A stretch of DNA of 64,000 bases, taken from NCBI GenBank assembly GCA_025642065.1, contig JAODUP010000319.1:558001-622000 (forward strand), in the 5' to 3' direction. Below, piece by piece: positions 53,378 to 61,560 of this stretch. How positions within the stretch are numbered: position 1 is the stretch's first letter; each line of letters opens with the position of its first letter. A program made the position numbers and the translations under genes. Below the pieces are notes generated by a model. It had not been told where the DNA came from, searched no databases, and worked only from the letters and a program-made list of their open reading frames with translations. Source of the DNA: Paralvinella palmiformis (taxonomy: Eukaryota; Annelida; Polychaeta; Terebellida; Alvinellidae).

Positions 53378-53706
53378 TATACAAAAACCTCTGATTCATT
53401 TTGGATTATTCCCTAAAAAATGTCAAGCAGTAAAGAAAAAATTCTACTGTTAAATATGACATACACACATTAAGTCGTGTATCTGTAGCATTATATATAC
53501 TTCTGGTGGCCAACACTGCACTATTACATTAATCATAACATTGATCATATCCCAAAAATTAAAATTCTTCTATCAAAACAACATTGTACAGACCACACTG
53601 CTATTCAACTTAACTAAAAGAAATAAAAGTGTATAACAATATACACTTGACATAAATATACTTTATACTATGTACTTATAATATCATAAATTAATATCTT
53701 GATACT
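53378..53706. other. Non-coding stretch with a dyad and a promoter -35 box
   Basis: No coding frame. A palindrome AGTGTATA-ACAA-TATACACT (53628-53647) overlaps the first base of a perfect TTGACA (53647-53652), reading toward the GLUG pseudogene. The matching -10 box is not certain. The dyad may be an operator. The long run of TA-rich sequence downstream is typical of decaying regions. Confidence 0.4.
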
Positions 53707-55974
53707 AAGGAGGACAGCACATATATATATTATTTTTAAGAGAAGCTCTATATTATTTAATATTGGTATACTTCTAACCATGTTTACGATCGGATGTAAT
53801 AACGAAATCAAAAAAGAGATAATCTCTATAAGAACACAGTTAAACCTTGCTAGAAAAAGAGTAAATTTCTTATAGGAACAGCAGAAAACTGCTGAAAAAA
53901 CAGTACTTTCTTTACAGGAAAAACAGAAATCTGCTGAGGAAAGAGTTCGCTCATTAACCACACAACTAGAGGAAGCAAAACAAGCAGGAGTAGAAAACAT
54001 ACAATCATTACAAACATTGATTTAGAAAAAATAGACTTTGATCCCATTCCTCAGTTAACAAGATTATTTGATGGAAGAGGAAACAGTATTCGAAATCTCC
54101 ATATCGAAAAAAGCAACACTAATAACATAGATTTTTTAAACTTCTCAGTGGGGTGCCTGTGAGAAACATCGTATTCGAAGCCCCATACATTACAGGTAAC
54201 GATAATGTTGGAGTAATCACCGGAGCAAGTGATGCAGTCACGATAGTAAATGTAGTACTATTACCTAGTCAATCGAATACTAAAATCTCTATTCAAGGGC
54301 ATAACAGAATAGGAAGCATGATAGGCTTTTTTAAAAATTCTTCCCTTTGTAATGCTTTCTTGGGATCTCTACCAAATGGCAATATACTAGATCCGACCAT
54401 AAGGATTAAAGGAAACAGTTGGGTAGGTGGTCTTGTAGGAATAATAAGCTTAGCGAGGAATGTTTGGAATGTAAACCTCAATAAGGAATATCCAACGACA
54501 CCATTACAGAACCTTATATTAGCTGTACGGTTCATCAAAATAAACAGAAGTGGAGACTATATTGGTGGTCTTGCAGGCCTCATTTCCTCTGCGACTTCAC
54601 AGGATTCTTTTCTTATTAAAGAATATCCGCATTAAGAATATTGATATTGAGGCACTCTCAAGTCAATACGTAGGTGGAATTTCAGGGAAAACAGAACATG
54701 GAATAGTTCAGTATGCGAATATTGAAGTCAAAGTTTCGGGCAAGAAATATGTAGGTGGCGTTACGGAATCTACAACTGATACAACAATAAAATATATATC
54801 AGTAGCATCACCTCTGTTTTATGCCGATAGTGGAACTTTAGGAGAAATAACAGGAAGACTTTCTTTTACTTCTAGGTTGAACCAAATTAGATTTATAGGC
54901 AGCATACTAGGAAGAAAAGGAAGGGTAAATTTCTATGGATCTCCTATAGGAGGAAAAGGTAGTAGTTGCATAGGGGGATTGGTAGGCTCCTCATCTGGCA
55001 ACATTGATATGGTTATGTTTCCGCTTACATACATGCAAACCTGGCACAGCCAAAAGCAAACAACCTTCCTTCAGCAGTAGGTGGGTTAGAACACAAGAGT
55101 GTGGAAGCATTAGAAACAATTATGCAATAATTAACATTAAAGTAAAACGAACAAATAATGTAGGTGAATTAGTGGGATATGCAGTCTAAGGACTTCTGAG
55201 AAATCAGATGCATTAGGTAATATAGCAGTCAATAGAAACAGTGACGAATACTACAGTTATGGTGCTATCTTAGGAAGATCTACTTATCAGGCAACCAAAC
55301 GCTTCATTAAAAGGAAAAAAGAAACAGTAGATGGAAGGGACGCTGAATTTCTCAAGTTATTACAAAATTCCAACAATGAACATAGAACTCAATTTGTCTA
55401 CACCGATAGCTCCTTGTGGATTCAGGGAATTCCTCTCCTTTTTGAAAAGAATGAAAAGATAGCAATATACACAACTGATCATGTTATAGGGGGGTAGGGT
55501 TAAGTTTCGATCCGAAAAGATTTGCTGGATATAGAGGCGGTATAAACTATAAGTATTATGGGACTATCAATACTAGTTATATACATCGTATTAACCCCAC
55601 ACTATTTAGTTACGCCCCTCCTGCAATAACAGGATCGGAATATACGAAAGATTGGGTTTATGACTGGGATTTCGAGCACATATGGAAATGGCGTAGTAGC
55701 TCCATTACTGAATGGCCACCACAGTTACATTTTTATGTTGCAAGACGATGGACTTCCTAAAAGACCAATACGAGGTGGCGATGCTTCGTATATTCACCGT
55801 GTAAACAGACCACGCAACATAGGGAAAGCAGTGGGCTTGATTATAGGAGATATTCTATTATCGATTACCAACACCTTCTCACCGATACCTATACCATCTC
55901 CATCTCAATTTAATGGATGGATAAATAATTTTCAATCTCCGGGAACTGCACTTCACCCTGCATTTCAAGAATAG
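53707..55974 (+). pseudogene. Decayed GLUG-repeat surface lipoprotein
   Basis: AAGGAGG (53707-53713) is followed by a frame without an ATG at the expected place (ATA at 53723), a signal peptide, a lipobox ending TIGC (Cys codon 53795-53797), coiled-coil repeats and then GLUG motifs. The frame is broken by TAG at 53873 and TAG at 54023, then changes at about 54010, 54155, 54625, near 55090, near 55200, 55497 and near 55700. GLUG-type segments are visible in different frames: VGGLVG (about 54423), IGGLAG, VGGISG, IGGLVG and VGELVG (about 55160). The C-terminal part has the YDWDFEHIW block often ending such proteins. GLUG proteins are large surface or adhesin-like proteins. The DNA is described as it stands; no repaired version is proposed. 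Confidence 0.8.
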
Positions 55975-55999
55975 GAGAGCCGAAAACGAAGCTCTCCTA
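55972..55999 (+). terminator. Hairpin at the end of the GLUG pseudogene
   Basis: TAGGAGAGC and GCTCTCCTA form a nine-base stem around a ten-base loop; the left arm includes the final TAG. No long T run follows, so termination is uncertain. The following 230 nt to tatD hold no recognised element. Confidence 0.4.
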
Positions 56000-56232
56000 C
56001 TTTGCTACAAAGTTAGGAAATGATAAGTATATAGGTTCCTATGTAAAGATAGTATTATAAGGTATACTATAGTTATTGATCATGAGATTACTTTTTAAAT
56101 ACATCTTCTTTGCATGCGATTCAACAAAAAACAGGCACATAAATGGACAAATATTTTAAAATAGTATCATTACACCATTTACAAAATTTTTATACTGTTA
56201 TATATTTCTGGACAGGAGTGAAATAAAATATT

Positions 56233-57006
56233 ATGAGACTTTTCGATACGCATGCGCATATTGCCCTTATTCATGATGATGTCATCGATCAATTGATCAC
56301 TATAAAGGAAGCACGGCAAAATAATGTATTGGCTATTGTCAACATTAGTAGCAATATTAAACTCTTCTACACATCTTACCAGAATCTAAGTAGTGATTCC
56401 GTTGTATACTTTAGTGTGGGGATTTCTCCATCGGAGATCGAAAATCTCGAGGAAACATGGGAGTTAAAAATCGAAGAAGCCTGTCAAAAACCAAAAGTGG
56501 TAGCTATTGGTGAGACAGGATTAGATTATTACTGGAAATTCGGCAATAAGAATGCACAAATTGAACTCTTTGTACGTCAACTTGAGTTGGCAGAGCGTTT
56601 GGGACTGCCTATTATCGTACATAATAGAGATGCAGGTGAAGATGTGCTTAATATCTTGAAAGAAAAAACGCCTTCTTCTGGTGCAGTGTTTCACTGTTAC
56701 TCTGAAAACTGGGCTTATGCTAAACGTGCCATTGATCTGAACGTGCATTTTTCTTTTGCAGGCAGTGTCACCTATCGCAACGCACGACATCTGCACGAGA
56801 CAGTGGAGAAACTTCCTTTAGACCGTATTCTAGTAGAAAGCGAAAGTCCCTTTATCGTTCCCTCGCAACACCATGGGAAAAGAAATAAACCATCATACAT
56901 TATTGATACGATAAGAAAGATTGCTAAAATTCGCTCCATGGATGAAGAAGAATTGGCAGAAGCCCTCTTTAAAAATAGTTGTAGATTTTTCAAACTCTCT
57001 CTTTAA
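56233..57006 (+). CDS. tatD: TatD-family DNase
   Basis: A 257-residue metal-dependent hydrolase. Metal ligands: DTHAH at residues 5-9, Glu in GETGLDYYW, HNRD, HCYSE, and a C-terminal VESESPF (usual LETDAP). It acts on DNA ends and is also reported as a D-aminoacyl-tRNA or editing hydrolase in related forms. An AGGAG lies 14 nt upstream of the ATG, a longer gap than usual. It is convergent with the rlmB-like gene. Confidence 0.85.
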   Translation: MRLFDTHAHIALIHDDVIDQLITIKEARQNNVLAIVNISSNIKLFYTSYQNLSSDSVVYFSVGISPSEIENLEETWELKIEEACQKPKVVAIGETGLDYYWKFGNKNAQIELFVRQLELAERLGLPIIVHNRDAGEDVLNILKEKTPSSGAVFHCYSENWAYAKRAIDLNVHFSFAGSVTYRNARHLHETVEKLPLDRILVESESPFIVPSQHHGKRNKPSYIIDTIRKIAKIRSMDEEELAEALFKNSCRFFKLSL

Positions 57007-57015
57007 GAGTACTTT

Positions 57016-57729
57016 TTATATTGTCTTGTTGTGTAGCGCATAAAAGAATATTCCTGCAGCCACCGATGCATTTAACGAGGTCATCCGCGTCGTTGCTTGA
57101 ATCGAAAGAAAAGAGTCACATGTCTGACGTACCTGAGAACGTATGCCAGACTGTTCATTCCCAATAATAACCGCATATCGCTTATCAATACGGCACTCTT
57201 GCAATGGTGTACCTTCCACATCTGTACCATATACACAAAATTGATATTGCTTTAGTAAATGGATGGTTTGTAAAAGATTACCTACACTCATAACAGGAAT
57301 ATGATACGCTGCTCCAGAAGAAGCATAGATCACTGCATTACTTACTTTCGCCGATTGTTTTTGAGAAAGTATCACGAGGTCAAATGAAAAAAACACTGCT
57401 GATCGAACAATGGCCCCTACATTGTAAGGATCTTGTATCCTGTCAAGGATGACAACCTGAACAGAATCGGGTACATTACGCAACCAGGATAATAAATTAA
57501 CAGATTTGGGAGCTGCAGCTGCCAGCAAAATATTTCGAGCCTTATGTTTATATGCCAATTCATTATCGAGATATTTTATTTCAACATCAGCCTGAAGAGC
57601 ATATTCTTTTAATGTCTGGATCCTATCTGTTTCTTGTCCTCGTATATATAAAGATACACCATACCCCTCTTGCAGTGCAGTCAAAATAGTTTGAGTTGAT
57701 GATAAATAAAAAACAGATCGTTTATTCAA
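57016..57729 (-). CDS. SpoU-type RNA 2'-O-methyltransferase (RlmB-like)
   Basis: A 237-residue SPOUT protein. An N-terminal substrate-binding domain (about 1-75) is followed by the trefoil-knot domain: motif 1 LDRIQDPYNVGAIVRSA, motif 2 VIIGNEQSGI and motif 3 MTSLNASVAAGI. RlmB methylates G2251 of 23S rRNA. It overlaps dnaJ by 8 nt, so it is probably the last gene of the heat-shock operon. Confidence 0.85.
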   Translation of the reverse strand: MNKRSVFYLSSTQTILTALQEGYGVSLYIRGQETDRIQTLKEYALQADVEIKYLDNELAYKHKARNILLAAAAPKSVNLLSWLRNVPDSVQVVILDRIQDPYNVGAIVRSAVFFSFDLVILSQKQSAKVSNAVIYASSGAAYHIPVMSVGNLLQTIHLLKQYQFCVYGTDVEGTPLQECRIDKRYAVIIGNEQSGIRSQVRQTCDSFLSIQATTRMTSLNASVAAGIFFYALHNKTI

Positions 57730-58822
57730 GATCTGAGATCGCTATTAGATCAGGCGCCGTATTGGCACTCATAGTCTGTGCTAGTTCCTTCCATAATTTC
57801 TCAGCTTCCTTATTTATCCGTTTAGGCAGTTGTATATGTAATGTAACATAAAGATCCCCTCTCCTACCAGCAGAAATAGGAACGCCTTCTCCCCGAATGC
57901 GTAATACTTTTCCATGTTGTATGCCAGATGGTATTTTTATCTTAATCTTTTTATTATCAAGTGATTGCAAGAAAACTTCAGCTCCTAATACTGCTTGAGT
58001 CACTGTAACTGGAAATACACAATATAAATCAGATCCTCGACGTAAATAATATTTATGTGCTCGAACCCGAACAATAATAAGTAAATCACCTGGTTCAGAA
58101 CGGTGTCCGGCTTCATTTCCTTGATCGCGAATACGAACAACTTGTCCATCATCAATTCCTATTGGAATCTTGACTCTTAAAGTTTGAACTTTTTCCTTCC
58201 TTCCTGCCCCACGGCAAGATTTACATGGATGTGAAATAACAAACCCTGACCCACGACACTGCGGACATACAGCATTGATAGAAAAAAATCCAGAGCTTTG
58301 CCTTATCTGCCCCGAACCTCCACAATGCGCACAGACGGCTTTGTCATGACCTGGCGCACTCCCCGATCCATGACATGTATCACAACAGATCTTACGTGTA
58401 TACTGTACCTCAACTGATCCACCAAATATTGCCGTTTGAAAATCTATGAGAGTTTCATACTGTAAACTCTCTCCCTGCTCGGAAGATCTCCGCCTACTAC
58501 CGCCAAACTGAGAGAAGATATTGGAGAAACCACCAAAAAGATCGTCAAACTCACGAAAGATGTGCGAAAAATCAAACCCAGAGGTTCCACCTTCTGCTTG
58601 TACACCCGCAAAACCAAATTGGTCATAATTTTGTCGTTTGTCATCATTTGAAAGCACATCATAAGCTTCAGTTGCCTCTCTAAATAATGCTTCTGCCTGT
58701 TTATCACCTGGATTCTTATCTGGATGATTCGCAACTGCAAGACGTCGATATGCTTTCTTTATTTCATCCTTGGAAGCTGTTTTGCTTACTCCAAGCACTT
58801 CATAATAATCCCGTTTAGCCAC
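57722..58822 (-). CDS. dnaJ: Chaperone DnaJ
   Basis: A 366-residue canonical DnaJ: J domain with HPD at about 34-36, Gly/Phe-rich region (GTSGFDFSHIFREFDDLFGGFSN), four CxxCxGxG repeats at about 145-210 (CDTCHGSGSAPGH, CAHCGGSGQI, CPQCRGSGFV, CKSCRGAGRK), and C-terminal substrate domains. GTG start, 15 nt after dnaK. Confidence 0.96.
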   Translation of the reverse strand: MAKRDYYEVLGVSKTASKDEIKKAYRRLAVANHPDKNPGDKQAEALFREATEAYDVLSNDDKRQNYDQFGFAGVQAEGGTSGFDFSHIFREFDDLFGGFSNIFSQFGGSRRRSSEQGESLQYETLIDFQTAIFGGSVEVQYTRKICCDTCHGSGSAPGHDKAVCAHCGGSGQIRQSSGFFSINAVCPQCRGSGFVISHPCKSCRGAGRKEKVQTLRVKIPIGIDDGQVVRIRDQGNEAGHRSEPGDLLIIVRVRAHKYYLRRGSDLYCVFPVTVTQAVLGAEVFLQSLDNKKIKIKIPSGIQHGKVLRIRGEGVPISAGRRGDLYVTLHIQLPKRINKEAEKLWKELAQTMSANTAPDLIAISDLE

Positions 58823-58837
58823 CGTTGTTACTTTGCT

Positions 58838-60784
58838 TTACTTATCTTTATCATCAACTACTTCATAGTCCGCATCTTCTGCTGCAGCTTCGCCGCTTGC
58901 ATCTGCTCCGGTACTATCATCGGAATTCTTGTCATCTGTTGTTGTTTGTTCAGTTGACGCATTACTCTTCTGCTGTGTCGCTTTATATACTTGTTCAGCA
59001 AGACTAAACGAAGCTTGCTTTAGCGCTTCCGTCTTAGCCTTTATATCGCTTACATCATTGCTATCAATCGATTTTTTCAAATCATTCAGCGAGCTTTGAA
59101 CTTTTCCTCTATCTGCTTCTGTTACTTTATCTCCATATTCCTTTAATGACTTTTCCGTAGTATAAATTAAACTCTCTGCTTCATTCTTTGTTTCTATACT
59201 CTCACGCACTTTCTTATCCTCTTCCGCATTCAATTCAGACTCTTTAATCATTTTCTCTATCTCTTGTTCCGAAAGCCCCGAGGAAGATTCAATGCGTATT
59301 TTCTGTTCTTTCCCCGTTCCCAGATCTTTTGCAGAAACATGCACAATCCCATTTGCATCAATATCAAAGGTTACCTCAATCTGCGGAACTCCTCTCGGTG
59401 CAGAAGGAATACCTACCAACTCAAATCGACCTAATGTTCGATTTTGTGTAGCCATTTCTCGCTCCCCTTGAAGCACATGAATGGTTACCGCAGTCTGCCC
59501 ATCGGCAGCAGTAGAAAAAATCTGGCTCTTACGCGTGGGAATTGTTGTATTACGCTCTATAAGGCGCGTAAAAACACCTCCCAATGTTTCAATTCCTAAA
59601 GATAGTGGAGTAACATCAAGGAGTAAAATATCTTTTACCGAACCTCCGAGAATTCCTCCCTGTATTGCAGCACCTACAGCAACAACTTCATCGGGATTTA
59701 CTCCCCGGTGAGGATCTTTTCCGAATAATTCCTTAACTAATTCTTGCACTGCTGGGATTCTCGTCGATCCACCCACCAAAATCACCTGATCAATATCTTC
59801 CGCTTTCAAATTTGCATCTTTTAGTGCATTAGTGCAAGGAGCCTTTGTTTTGCTCAAAAGATCCAATATCATATTCTCGAATGCTGCCCTGGTAAGCGTA
59901 TATTGCAAATGCTTAGGGCCAGATGCATCGGCTGTAATGAAAGGCAGATTAATCTCTGTCGACTGGGTGCTGGATAATTCTTGTTTTGCCTTCTCCGCAG
60001 CTTCTTTTAGCCGTTGCAATGCCATTCTATCCTTTCCTAAGTCAATACTTGAATCTCTTTTAAACGATTTAATCAACCAGTTAATGATGGTCTGATCAAA
60101 ATCGTCACCTCCCAAATGAGTATCTCCATTAGTCGATTTCACTTCGAAGACTCCGTCCCCCAATTCAAGAATAGAAATGTCAAAAGTGCCTCCGCCTAGA
60201 TCAAAAACTGCTATCTTTTCGTCCTTTCCATCTTTCCCAAACCCATACGCAAGTGCAGCTGCAGTCGGTTCATTGACGATTCTTTTTACTTCTAACCCTG
60301 CAATTCTTCCTGCATCTTTTGTCGCTTGCCGTTGTGCATCATTGAAATATGCAGGGACGGTAATAACTGCTTCGGAAATTTTTTCCCCTAAGTAACTTTC
60401 TGCAGTCTCCTTCATCTTTCTGAGCACAAGCGCAGAAATTTCCTCTGGAGAATATTCTTCTTTATCGATTTTTACTTGCACAAGATCATCTTTTCCTTGG
60501 ACAGAATCATATGGTACAATCGCCATTTCTTCTTTTACTTCAGAATATCTTCTCCCCATAAACCTCTTAATAGAATAAATAGTACGCTCTGGATTCGTAA
60601 TCATTTGATTTTTTGCTGGCTGCCCAACAAGACGTTCTTGCGTACCATCTTTTTCAGTAAAAGCGACAAAAGAAGGTGTAGTTCGCTGTCCCTCACTGTT
60701 TTGAATGACTGTTGGTTCGCCTCCTTCCATAATTGCAACACAACTATTTGTAGTTCCAAGGTCAATACCAATTATTTTACTCAT
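58838..60784 (-). CDS. dnaK: Chaperone DnaK (Hsp70)
   Basis: A 648-residue Hsp70 of normal length. [15 protein letters not shown] (phosphate 1), [14 protein letters not shown] (phosphate 2), [10 protein letters not shown] (adenosine), linker [11 protein letters not shown], acidic C-terminal tail. SD GGAGGT lies in the grpE end. Order grpE-dnaK-dnaJ is standard. Confidence 0.97.
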   Translation of the reverse strand: MSKIIGIDLGTTNSCVAIMEGGEPTVIQNSEGQRTTPSFVAFTEKDGTQERLVGQPAKNQMITNPERTIYSIKRFMGRRYSEVKEEMAIVPYDSVQGKDDLVQVKIDKEEYSPEEISALVLRKMKETAESYLGEKISEAVITVPAYFNDAQRQATKDAGRIAGLEVKRIVNEPTAAALAYGFGKDGKDEKIAVFDLGGGTFDISILELGDGVFEVKSTNGDTHLGGDDFDQTIINWLIKSFKRDSSIDLGKDRMALQRLKEAAEKAKQELSSTQSTEINLPFITADASGPKHLQYTLTRAAFENMILDLLSKTKAPCTNALKDANLKAEDIDQVILVGGSTRIPAVQELVKELFGKDPHRGVNPDEVVAVGAAIQGGILGGSVKDILLLDVTPLSLGIETLGGVFTRLIERNTTIPTRKSQIFSTAADGQTAVTIHVLQGEREMATQNRTLGRFELVGIPSAPRGVPQIEVTFDIDANGIVHVSAKDLGTGKEQKIRIESSSGLSEQEIEKMIKESELNAEEDKKVRESIETKNEAESLIYTTEKSLKEYGDKVTEADRGKVQSSLNDLKKSIDSNDVSDIKAKTEALKQASFSLAEQVYKATQQKSNASTEQTTTDDKNSDDSTGADASGEAAAEDADYEVVDDKDK

Positions 60785-61445
60785 GTTTACCTCCCGATGG
60801 TTGATGTTTATTATTTTCTTCCGTCAATGCCTGTGTATGAACACCAGGCACTAGTCGACGTACCTTCACTTTTGCAGTACGTAATACTCTATCGTAATAG
60901 ATATACCCTCTCTGATATTCTTCTATCACTATAGTTTCTGTTACATCCTGGCTTTCCTCCACTGCTATTGCTTCATGCAAGGTAGGATCAAATTTCTTAC
61001 CCACGGTAAGGATCTCCTTAACATGCCACTGCGAATAAAGCGTATCAAGAAATTTTTTCTTAATAAGCTCCACTCCTTTATACAGTCCTGCATCATCCTC
61101 TGCATGCGCTTGCAAAGCTCTGTCAAGATCATCCAAGAATGGTAAGAGCGATAATAATAACGATTCATTCGCAAATTTAATCGACTGCTCTTTTTCTCGG
61201 AATAAACGTTTCTTTACGTTTTCAAATTCAGCTCTCGACCTCAGAACTGTATCCTGGGCTTCTGTTAAACGCACATTAAGTTGGCGTATTTCTTCTTCCA
61301 ACTGTTCGTACTGCCGAATATCTTCCGCTCGATCGTTCGTTTGTTTTGTATTCATCTGTTCTCGGTCGGAACAGGTATTCCCAGTATCGTTCTGTGCAGC
61401 AAAATCTGCAAGTTCTGTATCTGAAGATGTATTTTCTGCTTTCAC
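60777..61445 (-). CDS. grpE: Nucleotide exchange factor GrpE
   Basis: A 222-residue GrpE with an acidic N-terminal tail, a long coiled coil (about 45-100), the beta domain signature at about 150-205 ([29 protein letters not shown]). GTG start preceded by GAGGAG. First gene of the chaperone operon. Confidence 0.93.
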   Translation of the reverse strand: MKAENTSSDTELADFAAQNDTGNTCSDREQMNTKQTNDRAEDIRQYEQLEEEIRQLNVRLTEAQDTVLRSRAEFENVKKRLFREKEQSIKFANESLLLSLLPFLDDLDRALQAHAEDDAGLYKGVELIKKKFLDTLYSQWHVKEILTVGKKFDPTLHEAIAVEESQDVTETIVIEEYQRGYIYYDRVLRTAKVKVRRLVPGVHTQALTEENNKHQPSGGKHE

Positions 61446-61474
61446 TATATCACTCCTCGAAAACTAATATGCTC

Positions 61475-61503
61475 ATACTATCTAAATATGAATTATATGT
61501 CAA
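61475..61503 (-). promoter_or_regulatory. grpE operon promoter
   Basis: Minus strand: perfect TTGACA (61498-61503), 17 nt, TAGTAT (61475-61480), then a leader of about 25 nt with GAGGAG. No CIRCE element is visible. Confidence 0.65.
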
Positions 61504-61560
61504 ACAAAGAACTGTTTCTTTCACATAGGAAAATATACTTATACTTTATCATAAGAGCCA

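Noticed and set aside
53707..55974. Programmed frameshifting or recoding in the GLUG gene
   Set aside because: At least six shifts plus two TAG codons and a missing ATG are too many; decay is simpler.
61446..61560. CIRCE element before grpE
   Set aside because: The TTAGCACTC...GAGTGCTAA pattern is not found on either strand.
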